Shown in pieces: positions 1 to 8,939 of a stretch of DNA of 51,136 nt. The position numbers were made by a program, and so were the translations under genes. The DNA is taken from NCBI GenBank assembly GCA_023434145.1, contig JAEYTI010000160.1, positions 1-51,136 on the forward strand. The letters are read 5' to 3'. Under the pieces are notes generated by a model that was given only the letters and a program-made list of their open reading frames with translations, searched no databases and was not told the DNA's origin. This stretch comes from Chloroflexota bacterium. Lineage in GTDB: Bacteria; Chloroflexota; Anaerolineae; Anaerolineales; Anaerolineaceae. Numbering within the stretch: the first letter of the stretch is position 1; the number at the start of each line of letters is the position of its first letter.

Positions 1-124
1 GCAGCACCCTCACAAAACACCCAAAAACACGCCGTCTCGGCTCAGTAGTTACGAATTATTTTCTGGTACGATCACAATTGTAACAAGGTTCAACGACCCT
101 GTGAATCGATGAACATCACATTTT
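1..124. other. Intergenic sequence at the window edge
   Basis: This stretch lies downstream of the minus-strand glycosidase gene. I see no convincing gene, strong hairpin or promoter in it. It is AT-richer than the coding DNA around it. Any gene to its left is outside the window. Confidence 0.5.
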
Positions 125-1975
125 TTACCGCCGCTTGAACACGATTTCACAAAACTGCACGCCGGTGATCCCCATGGAGAAGTCGGCGTAGCGGCTTTGA
201 TCGATGAATACTTCGCTCCAACTGACCGGTTGTTCACCGACCTTCACCGCCTCGATCCTTTCGCCTTCTGGCAGTAGCACGTGGAGGCGCGCCTGCCTGC
301 CCGAGCCGGTGAAGCGCAGCCGCAGCCGGTCGCCCTCGTTCTGGTAGTCGTAGGCGAAGTATGCCTCTGACACAGCATAGCGGACGGTGACTGCCGCCTG
401 CCGGATATCTGCCGCAGCCCAGCGCGGATTGAGGATCACGTCGCGGTACAGGCAGTTATCATCCTGTACACCTGCTAACCCCTCCACCAGCGCATTGACC
501 CACTCGGCCATGCCCCAGCCGGTGTAGTTGACCTCGTTGGTGGTGCGGAAGCCGGGCTGACCATCGGGATAGTACCATACGTGCGCGCCGCCCGTCTGGC
601 GCAGGTGGTCCGCGTACTGGCGCATCAGCTCCACGCCGTAGGCCTCGCGCCCGTTTTGCAGCGCGCCCCGGCACAGCTCGCCGCCCACCCAGGGCATCAA
701 CCCGCCGTTGGCGTACGCGCCCTTCTTGCGGAAGTCGTCCTTCCAGTAGCCGAGCGAATCGGGGTAGCCGGGTTGGAGCGACCACCATGGGTAAGCGTCG
801 CCGGTTTCAACGCTGCGGCGTCGGTACTCATCGATGATCGAGCGGGCCTGGGCGCCATCGGCTAGCCCGCGGGTGATGGCCCAGGTATTGCCCATCGCAA
901 GCTGGTCGCGCTCGTCAAAATCGCCGTGGTCGATCGCATCCAGGTGCGCGTGGTGCTGGAACTTGACGCCATCCCACAGCAGATCGGATGCCCGCTGGCG
1001 GTATTCCTCGGTATGGTTTATCCAGCGCGCTGCCTGCTCGCGCTCGCCCAGGTGGGCGTACATCGTGCCCATCAGCGCAAATGCCCGGTAATAGCCGGAT
1101 TGGTCGCAGGTGGCGATCACGTGGCGGCTCTCGCCCTTATCCGTCGCGCCATCAATGTCATAGTCCCACGTGTCACACGAGTGCTGGCGCTTGACCAGCT
1201 TATACGCAGTGTCCCAATGCTTTGGCGCGGACTGGATAAACGCAAGCGCCTTCTCCAGCCGGGGCAGGGCAGCGCGGAGCCAGGCATCATCGCCGGTTGC
1301 CTGCCAGGTACCGTACACCCCCATCGTAAGGATGTACTCCACGTCTGACTCCAGCCCCACACGCCAGGTGCGCCCATCGCGCTCGATGCCGTCGTGGATC
1401 ATGCCATTCTCCTGCTGGCGCTCGAGGAAGCGGTCCAGCCCACAGGTCATTTCGCGCTCCCAGAAACGGTACGCGGGGAGCTGGTAGATCCAATCGCGCA
1501 GCCATAAGCCATCGAAGTGCCAGGTATCGCCGGAGATGTAGCCGACAAAGCGCCCGGAAGGGGTATGGTAGGCGCGGCGGCCCAGCGGGATGCGCTCCCG
1601 GCTGAAGTCATAGATCCAGCCCAGGTCAGGCTCGCCGGGCGTGCCGATCTTTGTCTCAGCATCGACGATGAAGTTGACATAGCGGCTCCAGCGCCCGCCG
1701 TTGCGTGTCTCCCCGGGCAACAGCAGGTAGAGGTAGTGCGCGCCCAGCTTGCCGCCCGCCAGGAAGGAGATAGTTCCCTGGTTGTTTACCAGCGGCACAG
1801 TCCACTCGCCGTACGGCTTTTGGTCAGGGTCGCTCGCACGGACGGTAAGTTCTTTATCCTCGGGGCCGCGGCCCCAAACGGTCACCGTGATGGTCTCCAG
1901 CGGGCTGTAGCAGGAAGCGTCGGTTTCAATGCGCCCATAGGCGCTCTCTAAGCAGGAAGAGGGGATGGTAGGCAT
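125..1975 (-). CDS. Six-hairpin (alpha/alpha)6 glycosidase-like protein
   Basis: A 616-residue protein without a signal peptide, so probably cytoplasmic. The first 110 or so residues look like a beta-rich domain. An alpha-helical domain follows with aromatic/acidic motifs such as WHFDGLWLRD, ESDVEY and WDYDIDG, typical of six-hairpin glycosidases that cleave oligosaccharides with inverting chemistry. The C-terminal 90 residues again look beta-rich. The catalytic acids cannot be fixed by eye, and the family (GH15, GH63, GH78-like or other) is not assigned. The ATG at 1975 follows a loosely spaced GGAAAGGA. It lies 19 bases after the stop of the upstream lipoprotein gene, so the two may be co-transcribed. 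The window also holds a heparinase-like lyase and a sugar importer, which fits a carbohydrate-using lifestyle. Confidence 0.75.
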   Translation of the reverse strand: MPTIPSSCLESAYGRIETDASCYSPLETITVTVWGRGPEDKELTVRASDPDQKPYGEWTVPLVNNQGTISFLAGGKLGAHYLYLLLPGETRNGGRWSRYVNFIVDAETKIGTPGEPDLGWIYDFSRERIPLGRRAYHTPSGRFVGYISGDTWHFDGLWLRDWIYQLPAYRFWEREMTCGLDRFLERQQENGMIHDGIERDGRTWRVGLESDVEYILTMGVYGTWQATGDDAWLRAALPRLEKALAFIQSAPKHWDTAYKLVKRQHSCDTWDYDIDGATDKGESRHVIATCDQSGYYRAFALMGTMYAHLGEREQAARWINHTEEYRQRASDLLWDGVKFQHHAHLDAIDHGDFDERDQLAMGNTWAITRGLADGAQARSIIDEYRRRSVETGDAYPWWSLQPGYPDSLGYWKDDFRKKGAYANGGLMPWVGGELCRGALQNGREAYGVELMRQYADHLRQTGGAHVWYYPDGQPGFRTTNEVNYTGWGMAEWVNALVEGLAGVQDDNCLYRDVILNPRWAAADIRQAAVTVRYAVSEAYFAYDYQNEGDRLRLRFTGSGRQARLHVLLPEGERIEAVKVGEQPVSWSEVFIDQSRYADFSMGITGVQFCEIVFKRR

Positions 1976-1994
1976 AATGGGGAAGTCCTTTCCA

Positions 1995-3374
1995 TCATTC
2001 TACCACCGGCTTTGTTTTCTCCATTTTCAAAGTGTTTATGTTCAGAAGCCAAAACTCCGCCGTTTTCTGTCCATGCCGATCCTCTGGCTTTGCGCTGCTC
2101 AGTAAGACGCTGTAATTATCCACAAACCGGACCGGATAATATTCTTTGCCCGGTTTCAAGCCGGAAATTAATGTGGTTTGTTCGCCAGTAGCGCGATTTA
2201 CTTTGATGACTGTGTCAACATCATAGTCGTTGAATTCGACATGGCGAAAGAGCGGCATAATTATATAGCGGTCATCTGGTGACATCTCCGCATACGTGAG
2301 TTCAACATAGCCTGATGAACCAAGGGTAACCGTTTGGGCTTCCATGGTGCGCAGATCAAGGATCGTGAAATCATACGTCTCATCTTTCGTGGGCGTGTAA
2401 AGCAAGTAGTTGGAGTTATCCGTGATGGTGAAAGAGATTTGATAATTCTTGCTGATGTCCATAGTATTGAGCAGTTCAAGCTGCTCCCCTGTTTCGAGAT
2501 CGAGCCGAACAAGCAAAATATATCTTCCCCCAATCCAGCAGCAGCCTGAAAGCCTGCTCCATGCTGTTGCGTATAGATACTTCCCATCTTGCGACCAGTG
2601 GTAAGGGATGATTATGTCGTGCCAATCATACCCGGTGGGCCGCTCCATAAAGTCGCGGAAGTAGATTTTCCAGCTCTTGGAGCGGTCTTTATTGACAATT
2701 TGCAGCGGTGAGTCTATGGTTCCAGTTTCTCTGAAGCATACGGCAGTAATCCAGCTCTCGTCCGGAGAAAAATCGTACTCAAAATATGTTCTTTGTGCAT
2801 TGACACACAGCGGCCCATATGCTGCTTCAAGGGTTGGATCGATCGTGGCAGTAGGGTAGGGTGTATCTGTTGGCTCGATAAATGGTGTAGGAGTACTAGT
2901 AGAAGCAGGCGGGGTCGTGGATGGGCGTCCGTCTTTACGCTCCGGTAAACCTCCAAATACCCAATATGGTCCCTCACAGTTGGATGGTACTGTTTTCTGA
3001 AGCTCATCGTTGAGTATGCCCGGCGTACCTCCACCAAAATTCACTACGTCACCAACCTTAATCAAATCTTCTCTGCGATCACCAGTGACAAGGCCAGAAG
3101 TTATCATGACGGTGTCACCAGAAACATTGGCAGAGAAGTCCGGCGGAAAAACCAATGTATATGCTCTTTGAGATGTAGACTCGATCACTTTCAAGCAGCC
3201 ATCCACCAATACAAGCTGCCCTTCAATCAAAGCTGTCCATGCAGTTACAACTACTTGCGATGTATTCTGCAAGGTTGGGCTTGGCAATGGACGGGGAGAT
3301 GGTGAAACACAGGCAGACAACCCTATAAACAGGAGAAACAGGAAGTGGGTAAGCCTTTTTGCCACAAGTTTCAT
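1995..3374 (-). CDS. Lipoprotein with Thr/Pro linker and WD40/TolB-like repeats
   Basis: A 459-residue product from the ATG at 3374. This start, rather than one 69 bases upstream, places the signal peptide (KRLTHFLFLLFIGLSAC) at the N-terminus with lipobox LSAC. The mature protein would be anchored by its Cys outside the membrane. Residues around 145-175 form a Thr/Pro/Ser linker common in Chloroflexota lipoproteins. The rest contains repeated blocks such as FSPDESWITAV, WSQDGKYLYA and MSPDDRYIIM, the pattern of beta-propeller blades. No enzyme residues are evident, so a binding or surface role is likely. The gene is visibly AT-richer than its neighbours, with AT-ending codons common, which may point to a different history. 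Function is otherwise unknown. Confidence 0.7.
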   Translation of the reverse strand: MKLVAKRLTHFLFLLFIGLSACVSPSPRPLPSPTLQNTSQVVVTAWTALIEGQLVLVDGCLKVIESTSQRAYTLVFPPDFSANVSGDTVMITSGLVTGDRREDLIKVGDVVNFGGGTPGILNDELQKTVPSNCEGPYWVFGGLPERKDGRPSTTPPASTSTPTPFIEPTDTPYPTATIDPTLEAAYGPLCVNAQRTYFEYDFSPDESWITAVCFRETGTIDSPLQIVNKDRSKSWKIYFRDFMERPTGYDWHDIIIPYHWSQDGKYLYATAWSRLSGCCWIGGRYILLVRLDLETGEQLELLNTMDISKNYQISFTITDNSNYLLYTPTKDETYDFTILDLRTMEAQTVTLGSSGYVELTYAEMSPDDRYIIMPLFRHVEFNDYDVDTVIKVNRATGEQTTLISGLKPGKEYYPVRFVDNYSVLLSSAKPEDRHGQKTAEFWLLNINTLKMEKTKPVVE

Positions 3375-3444
3375 TAGTTTTCGTTCCAATGATTTTGTTC
3401 CTGGAATTCCTGATGTTATTGTAGCAGTTCCCACCAAGCACATA

Positions 3445-3480
3445 GAAAAACACCCCCTCCGGTTTTCAGAAGGGGTGTTT
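3445..3480 (-). terminator. Intrinsic terminator downstream of secF
   Basis: On the minus strand a 9-bp stem AAACACCCC / GGGGTGTTT with a moderate loop is followed by a run of T. It lies about 20 bases after the secF stop and just before the lipoprotein start, so it would end the secD-secF transcript. Confidence 0.85.
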
Positions 3481-3501
3481 GTTCTGTTGCAGTAGATCGA
3501 A

Positions 3502-4425
3502 TTAGACTGTTACTTCGCGGCGGCTGCCGAACCAATTCTTCCACTCTTTGGTCTCCCAGATCACCAGGATCGGGGCGGCGATGAAGATGGAGGAGTAGGT
3601 ACCCATGAACAGGCCGACCAGCAGGATCACGGCGAATTCGCGCAAGGTCACGCCGCCGAACAAAGCCAGGGCCAGCAGCAGGAACTCGACGGTCATGAGC
3701 TGGGTGTTAATCGAGCGCTGGAGGGTCTGCACGATGGAATGGTTGGCCAGCGTCTCGAACGGCAGGCGGCGGAAAATAGCGCTGTTCTCGCGGATGCGGT
3801 CGAACACAACCACCTTATCCTGCACTGAGAAGCCGATGACGGAGAGCAGGGCGGTCAGGAAGAGCGAGTCAACCTGCCAGCCGAAAAGCTGCCCGCCGAT
3901 GGCTGCCAGCGAGAGCACCACCAGCACATCGTGGATCATGGCGATGATGGCGCAGATGCCGTAACGGAACGAGTGCTGCACGCCGCGGAACGCAAAGGTG
4001 ATATAGACAATCACCGCCAGGGCGGCCATCGCCACGGCGAGGATCGCGCGCGCGGTCACTTCGCGCCCGATGGTCGGGCTGACGCTGTCGGCGCGGTTCA
4101 CGGTGATGGTATCGCCGGTCGCAGCTTCAAGCTGCCGGACCAGTTCTGCGCGCTGGCTTTCTTCTATCGCGGTAGAGCGGATCACCAGAGTATCGTTGCC
4201 GGAGGTTGTTATCTGCGCGTCTTCAATTCCCATTTCGTTATACACCGCCAGCACCTGTTCGGTGGTGGGCGCAGTGCCGGAGTTGAAGCGGATATCCATC
4301 ATGGTGCCGCCCTGGAAGTCGATCGACATCGGCATGCCAAAGATCGCCATTACGATCAGGCCAGGCACAATGAGCAGGGCAGAGATTGCAAAAAATAGGT
4401 AGCGTTTTCCTAGAATGTCGAGCAT
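3502..4425 (-). CDS. secF: Protein translocase subunit SecF
   Basis: A 307-residue inner-membrane protein that works with SecD to use the proton gradient for late steps of Sec-dependent export. Start ATG 4425 is chosen because AGAGAGGAAG lies just upstream and the product begins MLDILGKRYLFF. It shows the SecF layout: a first membrane helix, the signature DFQGGTMMDIRF at about residues 36-47, a periplasmic domain, then a block of five hydrophobic segments with GFSVQDKVVVFDRIREN, the conserved SecF cytoplasmic-loop motif. It lies 13 bases after secD and is clearly co-transcribed with it. A terminator follows at 3445-3480. Confidence 0.96.
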   Translation of the reverse strand: MLDILGKRYLFFAISALLIVPGLIVMAIFGMPMSIDFQGGTMMDIRFNSGTAPTTEQVLAVYNEMGIEDAQITTSGNDTLVIRSTAIEESQRAELVRQLEAATGDTITVNRADSVSPTIGREVTARAILAVAMAALAVIVYITFAFRGVQHSFRYGICAIIAMIHDVLVVLSLAAIGGQLFGWQVDSLFLTALLSVIGFSVQDKVVVFDRIRENSAIFRRLPFETLANHSIVQTLQRSINTQLMTVEFLLLALALFGGVTLREFAVILLVGLFMGTYSSIFIAAPILVIWETKEWKNWFGSRREVTV

Positions 4426-4438
4426 CGGATCTTCCTCT

Positions 4439-5833
4439 CTACTCGGTAATGCCAAACCACTTGAGGTGCTTGGACTGCGGGCCGGTTTCAGGTTTCATCG
4501 CGGCAATGACCAGATTGAGGAAGGTGCGAGTTACCACGATCGCGCAGAACAACGAGACGAACACGCCGACGCCCAGGGTAAAGGCAAAGCCTTTGACGAT
4601 AGTCGCGCCGAAGCTGGAACCAAACCAGAACAAGATACCGCTGGTGATCAGCGTGGCGATGTTCGAGTCGCGGATGGAAGGCCATGCGCGCTTCCAGGCC
4701 TGGTCTACGGCGATGGCAAAGCTGCGGCCAGCGCGCAGTTCTTCCTTGAGGCGCTCAAAGATGAGGATGTTCGCGTCCAGCGCGGAGCCTGTGCTGAGCA
4801 GGAAACCGGCGATACCGGGCAGCGTCAGCGTGACGGGGATGAGCTTGAACAGCGCCAGGGTAAGCACCGCGTAGCTGAGGATCGACAGAATGGCAACGAT
4901 GCCCGGCACGCGATAGTAGATGCCCATGAAGAGGATGACGATGGCAAAGCCGATCAGGCCGGCGACCAGCGACTTCTGGAGCGAGTCCTGGCCGAGGGTC
5001 GGGCCGATCAGGCGGCTTTCCACGACCACAAAGGGAACGGGCAGTGCGCCGTAGCGCATCTGGATGGCCAGCTCGTTGGCGGTTTCGTTAGTGAAGCTGC
5101 CCGAGATTTGCCCCTGGCCGCCGGTGATGGCGCCATCGATGCGCGGAGCAGAAATAATGCGGTTATCCAGCACGATGGCAAGGATCTTTCCGATATTCAT
5201 GGTGGTGTGATTACCAAAAATGGTCGCACCTTCGGGCTTGAGCGCGAAATCAATAACAAAGCGCCCAAGCGTATCCTGTCCAACGGTGACGCTGGAAAGC
5301 TGGTCACCGGTCATCACGGTGCGATATACCTGCTCGGAAACGCGCGCGGTGGGGGCGGTCTCGCTGGTTGCGGGGTCTTCGACTTCCGTCGCGCTCCGGT
5401 CGGTCCGAACAATGTCGCCTTCCCGTAGCATTTCGGGGTTGTCGCCCAGGTCAACAAATTCCATCTGCCCGGTCTCTTTAATAACCGAGAGCACGCCTTC
5501 AGGATCGGTCAGGCCGGGGAATTCCGCCACGATGCGGCGGTCGCCAGCAACCTGGAACAGGTTCTCGCTGACGCCGAGGGCGTTGGTGCGGTTCTCAAGA
5601 ATGCGCTGGGCATTCGCGAGTGACTCGGGATCAATGGTGCCCTGATAGCTTTCCGGAACTTCTAAGAGTGCCTGCACGCCGCCGCGCAGATCCAGGCCAA
5701 GGACAAACTCTTCCAGATCGCGGTCAATGCCAAGATCCTGAATACGCGCTGCCGTCGATGGGACAACAATGACGATGGCAAGCGCGAGGAGCAAGGCGAT
5801 CAGGCCAAGGGAAATAAGATCTTTCTGTTTCAT
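4439..5833 (-). CDS. secD: Protein translocase subunit SecD
   Basis: A 464-residue membrane protein, partner of SecF in the Sec export machinery. One N-terminal helix (about 8-28) is followed by LGLDLRGGVQALLEV, the conserved D1 motif, a long periplasmic P1 domain, then five membrane helices in the last 190 residues with the SGSALDANILIFERLKEEL motif. Length is short compared with proteobacterial SecD and typical of Gram-positive or Chloroflexota forms. A GGAGG lies about 12 bases upstream of the ATG. A TATAAT box lies at 5926-5931 about 95 bases upstream. Confidence 0.97.
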   Translation of the reverse strand: MKQKDLISLGLIALLLALAIVIVVPSTAARIQDLGIDRDLEEFVLGLDLRGGVQALLEVPESYQGTIDPESLANAQRILENRTNALGVSENLFQVAGDRRIVAEFPGLTDPEGVLSVIKETGQMEFVDLGDNPEMLREGDIVRTDRSATEVEDPATSETAPTARVSEQVYRTVMTGDQLSSVTVGQDTLGRFVIDFALKPEGATIFGNHTTMNIGKILAIVLDNRIISAPRIDGAITGGQGQISGSFTNETANELAIQMRYGALPVPFVVVESRLIGPTLGQDSLQKSLVAGLIGFAIVILFMGIYYRVPGIVAILSILSYAVLTLALFKLIPVTLTLPGIAGFLLSTGSALDANILIFERLKEELRAGRSFAIAVDQAWKRAWPSIRDSNIATLITSGILFWFGSSFGATIVKGFAFTLGVGVFVSLFCAIVVTRTFLNLVIAAMKPETGPQSKHLKWFGITE

Positions 5834-5925
5834 GCGGAAATGAGCCTCCGATCAGACAAATGCCAGCCCAGCCCAGGCAGGCGAGCCAGAAAAGCCGATT
5901 CACCAGCCGCTGGCGCTAACGGGGT

Positions 5926-5931
5926 ATTATA
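5926..5931 (-). promoter_or_regulatory. Sigma-70 -10 box for secD-secF
   Basis: The minus strand reads TATAAT here, in an AT-rich patch (two AAAATTTT runs) in the 175-base gap upstream of secD. A convincing -35 box is not visible at 17 bases, so the promoter may rely on the AT-rich upstream sequence. Confidence 0.6.
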
Positions 5932-6008
5932 CTCTTTAAAATTTTAGGTGAGTAGGGAAGAAAATTTTAATCGCGGTTACCGCTTTGTGCTATCGTAAAT
6001 CTCAGCCG

Positions 6009-6401
6009 CTATTCCTCCGTTGGGCCCAGCCCAAGGTTGTTCAGAAACGCAAGCACCTTCTCTGCCACCTGTTCGGGGGTCAATCCATCCGTGCTGATGA
6101 TGATGTTGGCGTGCTCGCGAGCGTGTGCCAGCCGCCGCTGCTGCTCCTGGTAATCTTCTTCGGACCAGTTGAGCCTCGGGTTGCGATCGATCGTCACCGG
6201 GTACGACACATCGAGGAAGACAAGCCAATCGGGCTTGCTAATATGCTGCCACATCGTTTGCACGTACGAGTGCTCCTGGGCGATATGGCGCAGTTCAACT
6301 GCCTGCACCCGGCGCAGGTTGGTGATCAGCGTGCTCTTGCCAGACGTGCAGGGACCAACAATGCCCACTCGGGGCCTGCGCAAATCAGATTCGGTTTTCA
6401 T
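6009..6401 (-). CDS. Small P-loop NTPase / kinase-like protein
   Basis: A 130-residue protein with a Walker A motif GPCTSGKST at residues 16-24, then FLDVSYPVTIDR in the Walker B/lid region and a Lys/Arg/Glu-rich helical segment. It resembles small nucleotide-monophosphate-kinase-like proteins, but the substrate cannot be inferred. Its ATG lies 17 bases inside the end of the upstream channel-like gene, so the two are probably translationally coupled and functionally linked. No membrane segment or signal peptide. Confidence 0.7.
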   Translation of the reverse strand: MKTESDLRRPRVGIVGPCTSGKSTLITNLRRVQAVELRHIAQEHSYVQTMWQHISKPDWLVFLDVSYPVTIDRNPRLNWSEEDYQEQQRRLAHAREHANIIISTDGLTPEQVAEKVLAFLNNLGLGPTEE

Positions 6402-7428
6402 TCAGAATCTGCGTTATCCTCTCCGGTTCACCAAAGATTGCTATCGTAAGTCCTGGCTGGATCTTCTCCTGCCCTGCCGGGTGGAATTGGCGCTGCCCGT
6501 CGCGGCACAGCAGCACCACCGAAACACGGTACTTTTCCTCCAGACCGTGAATATCCAGCCCTTGCAGCCGCGATCGCGGCCCAACCTGTATGTTGGCGAG
6601 AATGTGCGGCTGTCCATCGATTGAGATTGGCGGGGTTACATTGACGCGGGCGGCGGTCGCGGCGAACACAGGCGCTGCCATGCCGGTGGCGCTCATGGCA
6701 TGGAAGCCAAACTGACTTTCTAGCGAGGCGGCGAACTCATCTTCGAAAATCCGGATGACCACTTCAATGGTAGGGTTCATGCCGCGGGCTTTTAGGGCCA
6801 TACGCAGGTTCAGGCTGTCATTCTGTGTGCAGAGGATGATGGAGCGAGCGCGGCGTACCCCGGCGGCATCCAGTGTCACTTCGCGCGTGCCATCATCCTG
6901 GATCACCGGCACACCCATCTCGTGCACGTGCTTGAGTAAGTCCGGTTCGCCAGCCAGTTCCACCACCACCACTTCCTGCTCCAGGTCGGTGAGCTCTTTT
7001 ACCACCCGGTAGCCCAAGTGCCCCAGGCCTACCAGGATGACGTGATTGTTATACGTTGATGCAACGGCCATTTCCCATTCCTTGCCGCGCGAGCGGCGGT
7101 TGAAAAATAAGACCCCAAATTCTGCCAGCCCGTGCGCCAGCACGATCAGCCCGGCGACTGGCATGGCGAAGAAGAAGAGCTGCAAATACCACTGGTCCGG
7201 GAAGGCAACCGCGGGCTGAAAGAACGTCAGCGTGAGGGTGATGTACATCGCCTCAATCAGGCTGTCCAGCGGATTGCCGGCCAGCGCAGAAAGGGCATGA
7301 TAAGCCCAGCCACTGCTGGCGATGATAAAAATGAACAGCACCAGCGCCAGCCGGAACTCGCGAAACAGCAGTACAGTGTCCCGCCAGCTTGCTCGAAACC
7401 GTCTCCAAAAGCGCCTGGCAGGCTCCAT
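6385..7428 (-). CDS. Two-helix ion-channel-like protein with RCK/TrkA-N domain
   Basis: A 347-residue protein from ATG 7428, preceded by TAGGAGG. It has two membrane helices (about 25-48 and 84-108) flanking a pore-helix-like segment, then a Rossmann domain with VGLGHLGYRVV and acidic VVVVEL, as in K+ channel RCK (TrkA-N) domains, and a TrkA-C-like end. The architecture is that of MthK/Kch-type ligand-gated channels. However, the expected selectivity filter TVGYGD is absent; the corresponding place reads LTFFQPAVAFPD. It may therefore conduct another ion or act as a sensor. It is followed, with a 17-base overlap, by the NTPase gene. Confidence 0.8.
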   Translation of the reverse strand: MEPARRFWRRFRASWRDTVLLFREFRLALVLFIFIIASSGWAYHALSALAGNPLDSLIEAMYITLTLTFFQPAVAFPDQWYLQLFFFAMPVAGLIVLAHGLAEFGVLFFNRRSRGKEWEMAVASTYNNHVILVGLGHLGYRVVKELTDLEQEVVVVELAGEPDLLKHVHEMGVPVIQDDGTREVTLDAAGVRRARSIILCTQNDSLNLRMALKARGMNPTIEVVIRIFEDEFAASLESQFGFHAMSATGMAAPVFAATAARVNVTPPISIDGQPHILANIQVGPRSRLQGLDIHGLEEKYRVSVVLLCRDGQRQFHPAGQEKIQPGLTIAIFGEPERITQILNENRI

Positions 7429-7452
7429 GGGCCTCCTACGTATCTGGAAATT

Positions 7453-7498
7453 GTTTTGTGTACTATTTGCGAGACGTAGTCGCACTATTACACAAAAC
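7453..7498. repeat. Imperfect intergenic hairpin between phosphatase and channel genes
   Basis: Inverted arms beginning GTTTTGTGTA pair perfectly over 10 bp. An internal loop, 4 bp (GCGA) and a 7-base loop follow. It lies 15 bases past the phosphatase stop. There is no clear U-tract. It resembles a weaker member of the palindrome set described under findings. Confidence 0.6.
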
Positions 7499-7513
7499 TA
7501 TTTCGGAACATAT

Positions 7514-8236
7514 TTAGATTTGTGAAGGGTGATAGATCACCGGCAGCCGGACGGTCATGCGGCGGATCAGGTCGCTCTCAAAAGGCAGCACGCGCAGCAC
7601 CACCACGCTCATGTCGTCGTTCGGTCGGCCCTGGTCGAGTTGAATGGCCTGCGAGAGCAGCGTGTCCGCGATTTCCTGCGAAGAGGGGTCCTGCTCGTCC
7701 AGCATCGATTCGATCAGCGTGCAGATGTCGAGCGACTGCCCGTAGCGGTCACCGGCGTGCAGCACGCCGTCGGTATACAGGACGATGGTCGTCCAGCCTT
7801 CGAGGGCAATCTCGGTGATGGCGGGCCGAATGTTGCGCGAGGTGCCAATCGCCCGGCTTTCTGAGTTGAGGCACTCCACCTTGTCTTCGTGGCCAATGAA
7901 GATGGGCGCCGGGTTGTTGCGCGTAATTACCAGCGTGCCCGACTGCAAATCCGCGGAGAGAATGTTCAACGTAGCGGAGACCTTGCCAAGCCGTTCGGTG
8001 TAGAGGTGGTCAGACGCGGCGCGGGCGGCGGCGCCATCACGCACGCCTTCCGCCAGCAGGCTGATCACTTTGCGAACCACCATCGTAGAGATGGCTTTTG
8101 CCCCCCTCCCGGAAGTCTGCCCGTCTGCCAGCACGATGGAAACACCACCATGCGGGCGTTCCACGACTTCCAGCGTGTCGCCGCTTTCTGATACAGCGTA
8201 TTTGTTGGTCTTGGCTACCGCGATTTGTATCTCCAT
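7514..8236 (-). CDS. PP2C/SpoIIE-type serine phosphatase
   Basis: A 240-residue product if started at ATG 8236 (MEIQIAVAKTNKYAVSESGD). It carries the three acidic motifs of PPM/SpoIIE phosphatases: VLADGQTSGRG, VLYTDGVLHAG and RPNDDMSVVV, which bind the two catalytic metals. It has no sensor or membrane domain. Such enzymes commonly dephosphorylate anti-anti-sigma factors or protein-kinase targets; a Ser/Thr kinase lies 28 kb away, but no direct link is shown. The start has a poor Shine-Dalgarno match, and the gene begins about 70 bases after the GNAT gene ends. Confidence 0.8.
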   Translation of the reverse strand: MEIQIAVAKTNKYAVSESGDTLEVVERPHGGVSIVLADGQTSGRGAKAISTMVVRKVISLLAEGVRDGAAARAASDHLYTERLGKVSATLNILSADLQSGTLVITRNNPAPIFIGHEDKVECLNSESRAIGTSRNIRPAITEIALEGWTTIVLYTDGVLHAGDRYGQSLDICTLIESMLDEQDPSSQEIADTLLSQAIQLDQGRPNDDMSVVVLRVLPFESDLIRRMTVRLPVIYHPSQI

Positions 8237-8307
8237 GCTGTTGATTTTACAACAAAATTGGAGAGGTATGGGAAAAATTATGAGGTGTATGCGCTTGCGA
8301 TGACGCC

Positions 8308-8928
8308 TCACCCCACTTCTGCCCAATAGGGGATCTCGTTAATCTCGATGACATCTCCCAGCACCGGCAGGCACAGGTCCACCGCCTCGCGCGCGGTGAG
8401 ATCGGCCAGGGGATGCGCCATCAGCCAACCGCGCATCGGCGCGACGTGCGGCCCGACCGTCTGCCAGTAGGTGATTCCACCAATAAGCTGCGCGCCGAGG
8501 CGGTGGTAGAAGTTGGCTCGGCGCACCGCCAGCACCCGTCCGGCAGGGTCATTGATTTGGTTCGGGTCTTCCAGATCGAATACCAGTGCTTTCACCCCAG
8601 GGCGCAGCCGTTCCAGCAGCCGGTGGTAGATCCACGCGCCCAGGCCCTGTCCACGCAGTTCTGGTAGGGTAGCAAAATACCACAAAAAACCTACCGGTTG
8701 GTCCTCCGGCTCGTAGGTGAAAGCAAGGCCGCACAAGGTGCCTTCCGCATTGGTAGCAGCCAGCAGATGCCGCCCGCGCCCATTGTCCTGGGCAATTTCC
8801 CCCAGCGATCTGATGATCCGCGCTGCCAGAACCCGCTCGTTCGATGGAAAGGCCAGCTCGTACAACTCTAGCCAGGGAGGCAGCAAGGAATCGGATAGGG
8901 ATGTAAGTTCGGTGAGGGTGTAATGCAT
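8308..8928 (-). CDS. GNAT family N-acetyltransferase
   Basis: A 206-residue protein with the acetyl-CoA-binding signature LPELRGQGLGAWIYHRLLERL (R/Q-x-x-G-x-G/A) in the middle and RANFYHRLGA near the end, as in GNAT enzymes that acetylate amines. The ATG at 8928 is preceded by GAAGAGGAA. The substrate is unknown. It is preceded by the 18-bp-arm palindrome at 8940-8982 and probably transcribed with the methyltransferase upstream. Confidence 0.8.
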   Translation of the reverse strand: MHYTLTELTSLSDSLLPPWLELYELAFPSNERVLAARIIRSLGEIAQDNGRGRHLLAATNAEGTLCGLAFTYEPEDQPVGFLWYFATLPELRGQGLGAWIYHRLLERLRPGVKALVFDLEDPNQINDPAGRVLAVRRANFYHRLGAQLIGGITYWQTVGPHVAPMRGWLMAHPLADLTAREAVDLCLPVLGDVIEINEIPYWAEVG

Positions 8929-8939
8929 GGTTTTTCCTC

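Noticed and set aside
4415..5428. Long open frame on the plus strand opposite secD
   Set aside because: It is antisense to a clear secD gene with conserved motifs, has biased composition and no ribosome-binding site. The same applies to long frames opposite the ABC binding protein (38548-39633) and the heparinase gene (34962-36035).
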